Shown here piece by piece: positions 1 to 9,366 of a DNA stretch of 26,278 nt. Source of the stretch: CANKHA01 sp035652315. GTDB taxonomy: Bacteria; Pseudomonadota; Alphaproteobacteria; Rhizobiales; Xanthobacteraceae. Below the pieces are notes generated by a model. That model had not been told where the DNA came from and did not search any database. It was given only the letters and a program-made list of their open reading frames with translations. The stretch is taken from contig DASREA010000026.1 in NCBI GenBank assembly GCA_035652315.1, positions 1 through 26,278 of the forward strand, written 5' to 3'. The translations under genes and the position numbers were made by a program. The stretch's first letter is position 1, and the number at the start of each line of letters is the position of its first letter.

Positions 1-402
1 TGTCGTCCAGCGCGGTCTCAACGGGCAGTAGCGCGTCGGCGAGGCTTCCCTCGCCGGCGGCGGCTTTCTGGCACAAAGCCTCCAGTTCCGCCAGCGAAAT
101 CATGTCGTTTTCGTCGAATGGGCCGACTTTCGTCCGGCGCAACGCCGTCACATAGACCGTTCCGGTGAAGATCGGAGCGTCCCGTCCGCGCAACAAAACG
201 GCTTGGCCGCGTTGCAGCCTTGCCGCATCCGCCCGGCTGACGGCCAGCGCCGGGATGTCGTCCAGCGCGGTCTCGACGGGCAAAAGCGCATCGGCGAGGT
301 TGCCCTCGCCGATGGCGGCTCTATGGCACAAAGCCTCCAGTTGTTCCAGTGAAATCATGGTTTTCTCAGGGAAGGGGCCAACGGCGGTCCGGCGCAAGGC
401 GG
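1..402. repeat. In-frame tandem duplication inside truB, 255-bp period
   Basis: Bases 1-147 and 256-402 align without gaps at a constant offset of 255 (85 codons). Shared anchors include the block beginning TGTCGTCCAGCG (1 and 256), CACAAAGCCTCCAGTT in the middle, and GTCCGGCGCAA (132 and 387). The encoded copies both begin ALRRT-VGPF and end ADALLPVETALDD; I count about 38 identical residues out of 48. The intervening 148-255 encodes the start of a PUA-like domain (IPALAVSRADAARL to GTVYVT). The unit therefore runs from ALRRT to YVT, and the second copy continues past the window edge. The copies differ at many third positions and at about ten residues, so this is not a simple duplicated read. 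Confidence 0.9.
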
Positions 403-1036
403 AAACATGGCCGAGGCAGCCCAAGGCCCGGCCCATGTCCCGGGCCAGCGCCCGGACATAGGTTCCCTTGCCGCATTCGGCCTCCAACACCGCATGGTCG
501 GGGTCTGGTGTGGCCACCAGGGCCAAGCCATGGACCGTCACCTGTCGGCTGGGCAGCTCAACCGTCTCGCCGTCGCGGGCGAGATCGTAGGCCCGCTCGC
601 CGGCAATCTTGAGCGCCGAATAGCGGGGCGGCACCTGGTCGATAATCCCCGTGAAACGCCGCAGCAGCTCTCTGATCGCCTCTGCCTGCGGCCGCTCCTG
701 CCGCGTGGCCACGACGCGACCCTCGGCGTCGTCGGTATCGCGCTCCTCGCCCCAGCACACCGTGAAGCGGTAGATTTTGCGTCCGTCCATGACGAAGGGC
801 ACGGTCTTTGTCGCCTCGCCGAGGGCGATCGGCAAACAGCCCGAGGCGAGCGGATCGAGGGTGCCGGCATGGCCCGCGCGCTTGGCGGAGAACAGGCGCT
901 TAACGACCGCCACAGCATGCGTCGAGGTCATCCCGGCCGGTTTGTCGAGAACCACCCAGCCGTGCACGTCGCGCTTGTCGCGCTTCTGCTGGTTGCCATT
1001 GCCGACAGACTGCACCGCGCCCGCGACATTCGTCAT
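1..1036 (-). CDS. truB: tRNA pseudouridine(55) synthase TruB, 3' end outside window
   Basis: TruB converts U55 of the tRNA T-loop to pseudouridine. The frame opens with ATG at 1034-1036, overlapping the rbfA stop as ATGA, and stays open to the left edge. The N-terminal part (about residues 23-75) has the family signature GHAGTLDPLASG, with the catalytic Asp near residue 61 in TLDP, followed by the usual LPIALGEATK. The middle holds the pseudouridylase core (PPRYSALKIAGERAYD, then CGKGTYVRALARDMG). The C-terminal part is abnormal: the stretch from ALRRT through the linker into the PUA-like domain occurs twice in frame, 85 residues apart. The reading frame is already 345 codons long without a stop, whereas family members are usually about 300-330. 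It is the last visible gene of the rimP-nusA-infB operon. The identity of the core is secure; whether the duplicated tail is biological or an assembly join cannot be settled here. Confidence 0.95.
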   Translation of the reverse strand, partial: MTNVAGAVQSVGNGNQQKRDKRDVHGWVVLDKPAGMTSTHAVAVVKRLFSAKRAGHAGTLDPLASGCLPIALGEATKTVPFVMDGRKIYRFTVCWGEERDTDDAEGRVVATRQERPQAEAIRELLRRFTGIIDQVPPRYSALKIAGERAYDLARDGETVELPSRQVTVHGLALVATPDPDHAVLEAECGKGTYVRALARDMGRALGCLGHVSALRRTAVGPFPEKTMISLEQLEALCHRAAIGEGNLADALLPVETALDDIPALAVSRADAARLQRGQAVLLRGRDAPIFTGTVYVTALRRTKVGPFDENDMISLAELEALCQKAAAGEGSLADALLPVETALDD

Positions 1037-1449
1037 TCGCTGCCCCCGTTTTCGAGGTCCCGCGCCACGTCCGGTGTCCGCAGCAGCTTGTCGATGCGCT
1101 CGGCTTCGTCGAAGCGATTGTCGAGGACGAAGCGGATGTCCGGCGCGAATTTGAGATTGATCCGGCGGGCGATGTCGCCGCGCAGAAATTTCTTGTTGCG
1201 TTCGAGCGCCGCCAGCACGTCTTTTGCTTCGCGGCCGCCGAGCGGCATGATGAAGATCGTTGCTAGCCGCAGATCGGGACTCATGCGGACTTCCGGCACC
1301 GTCACCATGTGGCTCTGTAGCACCGGATCGTGCACCTCGCCGCGCGAGAGAATGTCGGCGAGCGCGTGACGCACAAGCTCGCCGGCGCGCAAGGCGCGCT
1401 GCGAAGGGACGCGACCGCTGTCGCGGCGGAATTTTCTGTGGCGTGCCAT
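1033..1449 (-). CDS. rbfA: 30S ribosome-binding factor A
   Basis: RbfA is a KH-like protein that binds the 30S subunit and helps 16S rRNA 5'-end maturation and cold adaptation. The 138-residue product has the typical opening (SQRALRAGELVRHALADIL), the VTVPEVRMSPDLRLATIFI strand region, and the C-terminal IARRINLKFAPDIRFVLDNRFDEAERI block that defines the family. Length is normal for alphaproteobacteria. It starts at ATG 1447-1449 with no strong Shine-Dalgarno and overlaps truB by four bases, indicating translational coupling. The gap from infB (131 bp) is largely filled by a palindromic repeat. Confidence 0.96.
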   Translation of the reverse strand: MARHRKFRRDSGRVPSQRALRAGELVRHALADILSRGEVHDPVLQSHMVTVPEVRMSPDLRLATIFIMPLGGREAKDVLAALERNKKFLRGDIARRINLKFAPDIRFVLDNRFDEAERIDKLLRTPDVARDLENGGSE

Positions 1450-1460
1450 CGCGTTGTCTG

Positions 1461-1546
1461 GTCATGCCCGGGCTCGAACCGGGCATCCATCTACCTCGTC
1501 AGATTTGCTTTTGCGGATGGACTGCCGAGTCAAGCCGGCAATGCCG
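1461..1546. repeat. Degenerate palindromic intergenic repeat between infB and rbfA
   Basis: The left arm (1463-1491) contains ATGCCCGG and CCGGGCAT as an 8-bp hairpin (1464-1471 with 1479-1486, seven-base loop). The right arm (1515-1546) reads as a diverged reverse complement of the left (GGATGG...GCCGAGTCAAGCCGGCAATGCC). The pattern of two hairpin arms with CATCCATC/GGATGG junctions around a short AT-rich centre matches the dispersed extragenic palindromes I know from Bradyrhizobium-like genomes. It lies inside an operon, so it would be transcribed between infB and rbfA and could act as an RNA-processing or stability hairpin (inference). Confidence 0.6.
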
Positions 1547-1580
1547 GGAACAATCCCCATCGCGCGTCTGAGACTCGGAC

Positions 1581-4154
<2,574 letters not shown>

Positions 4155-4160
4155 ACAATC

Positions 4161-4847
4161 CTATTCCTCGGGCGTCGGTTTCTGCTGTTTCACAGCAGGA
4201 TGCGGCGCCGGATAACCGGTCCGGAAACGTTCAAGCCGCGCATGGCGCGCAATAAATGTCTCCGCAGCGGGGCCGGCGAGCAGGGCTGCATGTATCACAT
4301 TTGGCCGCCCCAATGCCAAATTCAATTGTGCGGCGCTGAACGCCGAGATGACGAGCGGCTCACGCCCTTCGGCTTCGCTGAAACGCCGCACCGCGGCGGT
4401 CAGTTTGCGCACGCCGTCGGCGGCGGCGTCGTTGGCGTGCAGCACGGCGACCACATTGCCGTCTGCCAGTGCCGCTTCGACCTTGCTGAATCCGCTGACC
4501 GCCTGCCCGGCCTTGCCGGCGATGGCGAGCGCATCCAGCGCAGCGCGTTCCAGCAGCCGCTCGGTCATGTCGGCAAGGTCTGAAGGATCGACCTTGCGGC
4601 CGAAGCCGCGGAGGAGAATGCCGCGGCGTGCGGCTTCCACGAGGGCCTCGCGCGTGGCGGTGATCCAAACGCCGCGCCCGGGCAGCTTGCGCTTCAAATC
4701 GGGCACGACGGCCCCGTCCGGCGCGGCGACAAAACGCAGCATCTCGGCGACCGGCTTGACGATGCGTGTCACCGCGCACAGCCGCTCGGTGCCGGCACCC
4801 GCTTTGGGGCCGGTGTCGAATTCGATCTGCTGGGCGCGGGCGAGCAT
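4161..4847 (-). CDS. YlxR/RnpM-type RNA-binding protein fused to an L7Ae-like domain (DUF448)
   Basis: The 228-residue product begins with a YlxR (DUF448) domain at about residues 20-95. It shows the ERLCAVTR segment corresponding to the family's RTCIVTR motif, and LPGRGVWI, the usual PGRGAYV-like block. The C-terminal half (about 100-200) looks like an L7Ae/L30e-type fold (KVEAALADGNVVAVLHANDAAADG). This two-domain form is common in alphaproteobacteria, while Firmicute YlxR is about 90 residues with a separate L7Ae protein. The location between nusA and infB is the classic one. In Bacillus, YlxR has been linked to RNase P modulation; that role is not shown for this form. ATG 4845-4847 lies 16 bp after nusA. 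Confidence 0.9.
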   Translation of the reverse strand: MLARAQQIEFDTGPKAGAGTERLCAVTRIVKPVAEMLRFVAAPDGAVVPDLKRKLPGRGVWITATREALVEAARRGILLRGFGRKVDPSDLADMTERLLERAALDALAIAGKAGQAVSGFSKVEAALADGNVVAVLHANDAAADGVRKLTAAVRRFSEAEGREPLVISAFSAAQLNLALGRPNVIHAALLAGPAAETFIARHARLERFRTGYPAPHPAVKQQKPTPEE

Positions 4848-4863
4848 CGATACAACGATTGGC

Positions 4864-6477
4864 TTAAGTTTGCGCCTCCGTCGTCTCTTCGGCTTCGGCT
4901 TCCGCTTCCTCGGCCGTCGGCGCCAAGTCGGCTTCGCTGATCCAGCCCGCCTTCACGCGGGCCTGCATGATCAAAGCCTCAGCCTCCTCGCGGGAGACCT
5001 CCAGCCCGTCGAGAATGCCGGGATGCTTGACGCTCTCGCCCTCCTTGCGCTCTGTCCAACCAATGAGGTCGTCGGTGGCGCAATCGGCGAGATCTTCCAC
5101 GGTCTTGATTCCCCCTTCGCCGAACTTGACCAGCATGCGAGCGTTGACGCCGGGGACGTCCTTCAGCGCGTCTTCGACGCCGAGCTCGCGGCGCTTGGCG
5201 TCTAGCTCCGCTTCCTGCTGGGCGATGTATTCGCGGGCGCGTTCCTGCAGCTCGCGGGCGGTGTCTTCGTCAAAGCCCTCGATGCCGGCGATTTCCTTCT
5301 CGTCGACAATGGCCAATTCCTCGACCGAGGTGAATCCCTCTGACGCGAGAAGCTGACCGACGACTTCGTCCACGTTGAGCGCGTCGATGAAAAGCCGCGT
5401 GCGGTTTTCGAATTCGGCCTGGCGGCGCTCAGATTCCTCCTGCTCGGTGAGGATGTCGATATCCCAGCCGGTAAGCTGGGAAGCGAGGCGGACGTTCTGC
5501 CCGCGGCGGCCGATGGCCAGCGAAAGCTGCGCGTCCGGCACCACGACCTCGATGCGCTCACGATCCTCGTCGAGCACGACCTTGGCAACTTCGGCCGGCG
5601 CCAGAGCATTGACCACGAAGGTGGCGATATCCGGCGACCAGGGGATAATGTCGATCTTCTCGCCCTGCAATTCGTTCACCACTGCCTGCACGCGCGAGCC
5701 GCGCATGCCGACGCAGGCGCCGACCGGATCGACCGAGGAATCGCGGGAAATCACCGCGATCTTGGCGCGCGAGCCCGGATCGCGGGCCACCGCCTTTACC
5801 TCGACAATGCCATCGTAGATTTCCGGTACCTCCTGCGCGAACAACTTGGCCATGAACTGAGGATGCGTGCGCGACAGGAAAATCTGCGGGCCGCGGGGCT
5901 CGCGCCGCACGTCGTAGATATAGGCGCGGATGCGGTCGCCATTGCGGAACACCTCGCGCGGCAGCATCTCGTCGCGGCGGACGATGGCTTCGCCGCGGCC
6001 GAGATCGACGACCACGTTGCCGTATTCCACGCGCTTGACGATGCCGTTGACCACGTCGCCGATGCGATCCTTGTATTCCTGATACTGCCGGTCGCGCTCG
6101 GCTTCGCGTACCTTCTGCACGATGACTTGCTTGGCCGATTGCGCGGCGATGCGGCCATATTCGAGCGGCGGCAGGGGATCAGCGATGGTGTCGCCGACTT
6201 GCGCTGCCGGGTTGTGACGGCGGGCGTCGTCGAGAACGATCTGCGTCGCGGGATTCTCCACCTGGTCGACGACGAGCATGTGCCGGAACAGCCGCAGCTC
6301 ACCATTCTTGGGATTGATCTCCGCATGCACGTCGGTCTCGGCGCCGTAGCGCGAGCGCGCCGCTTTGGCGATGGCGTCTTCCATGGCGCCAATGACGATG
6401 CTGCGGTCGATCGCCTTCTCGCGCGCGACCGCATCGGCGATCTGTAACAATTCGAGCTTGTTGGCGCTGACGGCCAT
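4864..6477 (-). CDS. nusA: Transcription termination/antitermination factor NusA
   Basis: NusA binds RNA polymerase near the RNA exit channel, enhances pausing and intrinsic termination, and joins antitermination complexes. The 537-residue protein has the N-terminal polymerase-binding domain (1-125), an S1 domain (about 138-200, beginning GDVVNGIVKRVEYGNVVVDLG), two KH domains (GMRGSRVQAVV near 257 and IGRRGQNVRLAS near 322), two helix-hairpin-helix-type C-terminal repeats (about 365-500), and an acidic Glu-rich tail. The start ATG (6475-6477) has GGAG about 8 bases upstream, located inside the last codons of rimP, so the two are probably co-translated. Length and architecture are normal for alphaproteobacteria. 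Confidence 0.98.
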   Translation of the reverse strand: MAVSANKLELLQIADAVAREKAIDRSIVIGAMEDAIAKAARSRYGAETDVHAEINPKNGELRLFRHMLVVDQVENPATQIVLDDARRHNPAAQVGDTIADPLPPLEYGRIAAQSAKQVIVQKVREAERDRQYQEYKDRIGDVVNGIVKRVEYGNVVVDLGRGEAIVRRDEMLPREVFRNGDRIRAYIYDVRREPRGPQIFLSRTHPQFMAKLFAQEVPEIYDGIVEVKAVARDPGSRAKIAVISRDSSVDPVGACVGMRGSRVQAVVNELQGEKIDIIPWSPDIATFVVNALAPAEVAKVVLDEDRERIEVVVPDAQLSLAIGRRGQNVRLASQLTGWDIDILTEQEESERRQAEFENRTRLFIDALNVDEVVGQLLASEGFTSVEELAIVDEKEIAGIEGFDEDTARELQERAREYIAQQEAELDAKRRELGVEDALKDVPGVNARMLVKFGEGGIKTVEDLADCATDDLIGWTERKEGESVKHPGILDGLEVSREEAEALIMQARVKAGWISEADLAPTAEEAEAEAEETTEAQT

Positions 6478-6480
6478 TGC

Positions 6481-7167
6481 TCATTCTCCTTCATGCTGCG
6501 CAGAGCGCCGCGATTCCTCGGGCCTCCGCCGAATGTGTTTGTCTTTACGCATCTGTCTTGCCTGGCGCCGCTCTTCCCGGCGCGCTTCCTTCGCGCGGCG
6601 CTCTGCCGCTTTGCCCCGCCTTAGTGCTTCTTCGATGAGAGCGTCGGTGAGCATCAGTTTTGCTTCCGCCATGTCCTCGATCGGCAGCAGGAATTCCTGT
6701 TGCTCATCGGGCTTGGCATCGTCGCGGCGGATACGCACCGCATCGCCTTCGCAGCCAAGCAGGATGCCGCGGAAACGCTTGCGGCCATCGACGCCCCGTG
6801 CCATCTCCACCTTCACCAAATGCCCGGCATGCCGCTCGAAGTCGGAGCGCCGCACCAGCGGCCGATCGATGCCCGGCGAGGAAACCTCCAGCCGATGCGG
6901 CCGGTCGATCGGATCGTCGGCATCGAACACCGGCGACAGCGCGCGCGACACCCTCTCGCAGTCGTCGATGCTCATGCTGCCGTCTGGCCGCTCGGCCATG
7001 ATTTGCACGGTCAATCCCGACATCGGCGAGATCTGAACGCGCACCAGCCGGTAACCGAGGCTTTCGATCACCGGCTCGGCGGTCGCGGCCACGCGCGCGG
7101 CCAGTCCCGGCTCGACGAGGAGCCGAGGTTCTGCAGCTGAATCCTGGCCATGCAACGCTTCGCCCAT
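6481..7167 (-). CDS. rimP: Ribosome maturation factor RimP
   Basis: RimP assists assembly of the 30S central pseudoknot and S12 incorporation. The product (228 residues) carries the N-terminal RimP domain (EPVIESLGYRLVRVQIS, then DGSMSIDDCERVSRALSPVFDADDPIDRPHRLEVSSPGIDRPL) and the SH3-like C-terminal domain. It adds a basic 50-residue tail rich in Arg/Lys/Glu (about 180-228), which is common in rhizobial homologues. The ATG at 7165-7167 lacks a clear Shine-Dalgarno. It is the first gene of the operon, three bases upstream of nusA. A terminator-like hairpin with a T6 run lies only about 23 bases upstream of the start, so expression of the whole operon may depend on read-through. Confidence 0.96.
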   Translation of the reverse strand: MGEALHGQDSAAEPRLLVEPGLAARVAATAEPVIESLGYRLVRVQISPMSGLTVQIMAERPDGSMSIDDCERVSRALSPVFDADDPIDRPHRLEVSSPGIDRPLVRRSDFERHAGHLVKVEMARGVDGRKRFRGILLGCEGDAVRIRRDDAKPDEQQEFLLPIEDMAEAKLMLTDALIEEALRRGKAAERRAKEARREERRQARQMRKDKHIRRRPEESRRSAQHEGE

Positions 7168-7190
7168 TCAGGGGTCCGAATTTTGGTAAC

Positions 7191-7222
7191 AAAAAAGAGC
7201 GGGTCCCGGGGGGCCCACTCTC
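7191..7222 (-). terminator. Terminator-like hairpin in the rimP operon leader (possible attenuator)
   Basis: On the minus strand AGAGTGGG (7221-7214) pairs with CCCGCTCT (7203-7196) through one G-U pair. After a single C-A mismatch the stem is extended by CCC/GGG. Six T residues (7196-7191) follow at once. This is the form of a Rho-independent terminator. It sits between the predicted promoter (7281-7308) and the rimP start (7167), in a leader of about 107 nt, and no gene on this strand ends before it. A regulatory role is therefore more likely than simple gene-end termination (inference). Confidence 0.6.
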
Positions 7223-7280
7223 ACAAATCCGATCGATTACTCGACCATTATGAGACGTCCATCAACGATGAACACCGCAA

Positions 7281-7308
7281 ATATAGTGGTTTGGCAGTTT
7301 TGCGCAAG
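7281..7308 (-). promoter_or_regulatory. Probable sigma-70-type promoter of the rimP-nusA-infB operon
   Basis: Read on the minus strand, CTTGCG (7308-7303) and CTATAT (7286-7281) are separated by 16 bases. This is close to the alphaproteobacterial consensus CTTGAC-N16/17-CTATAT. Transcription would begin near 7274, giving a leader of about 107 nt before rimP. The leader contains two overlapping mini-frames (ATG at 7262-7264, four codons; then another ATG, three codons) followed by the terminator-like hairpin. Confidence 0.55.
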
Positions 7309-7453
7309 GCCCGCCTAGGCCCCAACCCCGAGCATCTCATGGCGGAATTAACCACGCACCGCGCGCCATGGGGCCATGGATAACCGTTCCTTCAGAATCG
7401 CGATCTAGATTGGGGTGGAGCCCCTTTGTATCCGGGTTCAGGGGATGTGGTGA

Positions 7454-8551
7454 ATGGCTGCAAGCGTCGGGTCGCTCATTCCCGAATTGGAAGAGGTGCT
7501 TCAGCATGGCTCGCGCGAAAAGCGGGCCGAAGCGCTCAAGCGCATTACCAGCCTCTTCGTCGATGGTGCACCTGCTTACACCGATGAGCACGTCGGCCTC
7601 TTCGACGACGTCTTCGGATTGCTCATTGCCGAAATAGAGACCAAAGCCCGCGCCGAGCTGTCTGCAAAACTGGCCCCGGTGGAAAACGCCCCGGCCCGGA
7701 CGGTACAAAAGCTTGCGCAGGATGACGACATCACGGTCGCCGGGCCGGTGCTGACACGTTCCAATTGTCTCGATGAAACCGCGCTACTCAACATCGCCAA
7801 GAGCAAGGGGCAAGCCCACTTGCTTGCCATCTCGAACCGAGGCGAGATCGGCGAAGCGGTAGCCGACGTGCTGGTCAGCCGCGGCGACCGCATGGTGGCG
7901 CGCACCGTTGCCGACAACCGCCGCGCCCGCCTTTCGGAGACCGCGTTTTCGACACTGGTCAAACGCGCAGAAGGCGATGGCATCCTCGCCGAAAAAGTGG
8001 GCTTGCGCCCGGACATTCCCGACCATCTCTTTCGCGCGCTGCTGATGCAGGCGACCGACGTCGTGCAGAAGCGCCTGCTCGTCAAAGCCAAACCGGAGAC
8101 CGCGGCCGAAATCCGACGCGTGCTCGCCAAGGTCAGCCATGAGATCGGCGCCAAGGCGCCGCCGCGGGATTACAAATCGGCGCAACGGATCGTGCAGCAG
8201 ATGCAACAGACGGGCGCCCTTGGCGAAAGGGAACTGGCGGAATTTGCCGAAGCCGGGCGCTTCGAAGAAACCGTCGTCGCTCTTGCCGTGCTTTGCCAAG
8301 TACCTTTGGAAGTGGTGGACCGGCTGCTTTGCGCCGAACGTGCCGACCCCGTGTTGATCCTCTGCAAATCGGCGGGCTTTTCCTGGCCGACGGTGAGAGC
8401 CATCATGGTGGCGCGGCCGGGCAAACAGGGAACCTCCTCCCAGGGTCTCGACGACGCCCGCGCCAATCTGGAGCGGCTGTCTGCCTCGACCGCGCAGCGC
8501 GTCGTGCGCTTCTGGCAGGTCCGCCCGGTGGGAATCAGAAACGTCGCCTAG
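7454..8551 (+). CDS. DUF2336 domain-containing protein, function unknown
   Basis: The 365-residue product matches the alphaproteobacterial DUF2336 family as I recognise it: SLFVDGAPAYTDEHVGLFDDVFGLLIAEIE at the N-terminus, then LLAISNRGEIGEAVADVLVSRGDRMVARTVADNRRARLS. The mostly helical body resembles HEAT-like repeats, and the family ends in a block like VALAVLCQVPLEVVDRLL. It has no signal peptide or membrane segment. No enzymatic motif is visible and the family has no established biochemical role known to me. The gene stands alone on the plus strand between two minus-strand blocks. ATG 7454 is preceded by a GGGGA about 10 bases upstream. Its stop overlaps the trmB stop in the shared tetramer CTAG. 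Upstream, the plus strand shows TTAACCA (a possible CtrA half-site, weak) but no convincing promoter. Confidence 0.88.
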   Translation: MAASVGSLIPELEEVLQHGSREKRAEALKRITSLFVDGAPAYTDEHVGLFDDVFGLLIAEIETKARAELSAKLAPVENAPARTVQKLAQDDDITVAGPVLTRSNCLDETALLNIAKSKGQAHLLAISNRGEIGEAVADVLVSRGDRMVARTVADNRRARLSETAFSTLVKRAEGDGILAEKVGLRPDIPDHLFRALLMQATDVVQKRLLVKAKPETAAEIRRVLAKVSHEIGAKAPPRDYKSAQRIVQQMQQTGALGERELAEFAEAGRFEETVVALAVLCQVPLEVVDRLLCAERADPVLILCKSAGFSWPTVRAIMVARPGKQGTSSQGLDDARANLERLSASTAQRVVRFWQVRPVGIRNVA

Positions 8552-9267
8552 GACTGCGCCCCGCATTCGGTCCTGCGAAAGGTCAAATAGCAGGGCGTTC
8601 GCCCCTCGCGTTTCGCCTTGGCCTCGTAACGGGTGCCGGTAAATCCCGGCCAAGGGCGGCGCCAATCGTCGGCATTTTCGGCGGTCCACTCGAAGGCCGG
8701 GGTCCGCTGCAGGTGCCGCAGCGTCCACGCCGCGTAATCCGGCCAATCCGTTGCGAAGCGCAAATCGCCGCCGGGACGCAGTACGCGTGCAAGCCGCGCC
8801 ACGTTGCCCTCCTGGATGAATCGCCGCTTCCAGTGGCGGCGCTTCGGCCAGGGGTCGGGATAAAGCAGATCGACGCGGATGACCGAAGCCGAAGGCAGCC
8901 AATCCAGCAATTCGATGGCGTCGCCGAAATGCAGGCGGATGTTCCCGAACCGCTGCGCCTCGACCGCGGCGAGGACCTTGGCCACGGCGTTGAGAAAAGC
9001 ATCGCTGCCGATAAAGCCGGTGCGGGGATTGGCCGCGGCTTCGGCGATCAAATGTTCGCCGCCGCCGAAGCCGATCTCCACACGCACGTCGTCAACGGCT
9101 TCGAAAAAGAGCGTGCGCAGCGGCGAAGGGGGCGGCGTCTGAAGATCGAGGGCCAGCCGCGGAAGCAGCGTTTCGAACAGCGCGCTTTGCCGCGGGCGCA
9201 GGGGATGGCCTTTGCGCCGGCCGAAAAAGGCGCGCTGGATTTGTGACGAATTCGCCGACCGATCCAT
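8548..9267 (-). CDS. trmB: tRNA (guanine(46)-N7)-methyltransferase
   Basis: TrmB uses SAM to methylate G46 in the tRNA variable loop. The Rossmann-fold features are all present: VEIGFGGGEHL (SAM-binding motif I), IRLHFGDAIELL, LLYPDPWPKRRHWKRRF (the conserved PDPWPK(K/R)RH catalytic block), ATDWPDYA, and a C-terminal FTGTRYEAKAKREG. The frame extends to a TTG at 9286-9288, but the ATG at 9265-9267 (239 residues) is preferred because GAGCGGAA lies just upstream as ribosome-binding site. That site comes from the end of a palindromic repeat. trmB lies downstream of metK, which makes its co-substrate, and converges with the DUF2336 gene. Confidence 0.95.
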   Translation of the reverse strand: MDRSANSSQIQRAFFGRRKGHPLRPRQSALFETLLPRLALDLQTPPPSPLRTLFFEAVDDVRVEIGFGGGEHLIAEAAANPRTGFIGSDAFLNAVAKVLAAVEAQRFGNIRLHFGDAIELLDWLPSASVIRVDLLYPDPWPKRRHWKRRFIQEGNVARLARVLRPGGDLRFATDWPDYAAWTLRHLQRTPAFEWTAENADDWRRPWPGFTGTRYEAKAKREGRTPCYLTFRRTECGAQS

Positions 9268-9268
9268 G

Positions 9269-9358
9269 TTCCGCTCAGTCCCGCGCAAGCGGGAATCTTA
9301 TGGCCCAATATAGAGGCCGCCTTCGTCTGGGTCCCCGTTTGCGCGGGTTCGAGCGGAA
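9269..9358. repeat. 90-bp bimeric palindromic element filling the metK-trmB spacer
   Basis: The left arm 9269-9293 and right arm 9334-9358 are inverted copies in exact register about one centre, matching at 21 of 25 positions. The outer 8 bp, TTCCGCTC/GAGCGGAA, are perfect. Each arm also contains its own hairpin core, CCCGCGCAAGCGGG (9280-9293) and CCCGTTTGCGCGGG (9334-9347). The 40-bp centre is not repeated. The element begins 2 bp before the trmB ATG and ends 8 bp before the metK stop, so it makes up nearly the whole spacer. The form is that of a REP/MITE-like extragenic palindrome. Confidence 0.8.
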
Positions 9359-9366
9359 GAGACGAG

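Noticed and set aside
407..1369. Long plus-strand open frame opposite truB and rbfA
   Set aside because: It is antisense to two clear genes and has Arg/His-rich composition with no family resemblance, which is usual for shadows in GC-rich DNA. The same applies to 3468-4583, 11467-12675, 20282-21571 and 21635-22960.
7366..7379. CCATGG repeated twice, two bases apart
   Set aside because: CCATGG is its own reverse complement and short. No partner structure or conserved context is visible, so it may be chance.
7222..7453. tRNA gene before rimP, as with metY in E. coli
   Set aside because: No cloverleaf, TTCGANNC or CCA end is visible on either strand. The terminator-like hairpin is therefore not the end of a tRNA transcript.
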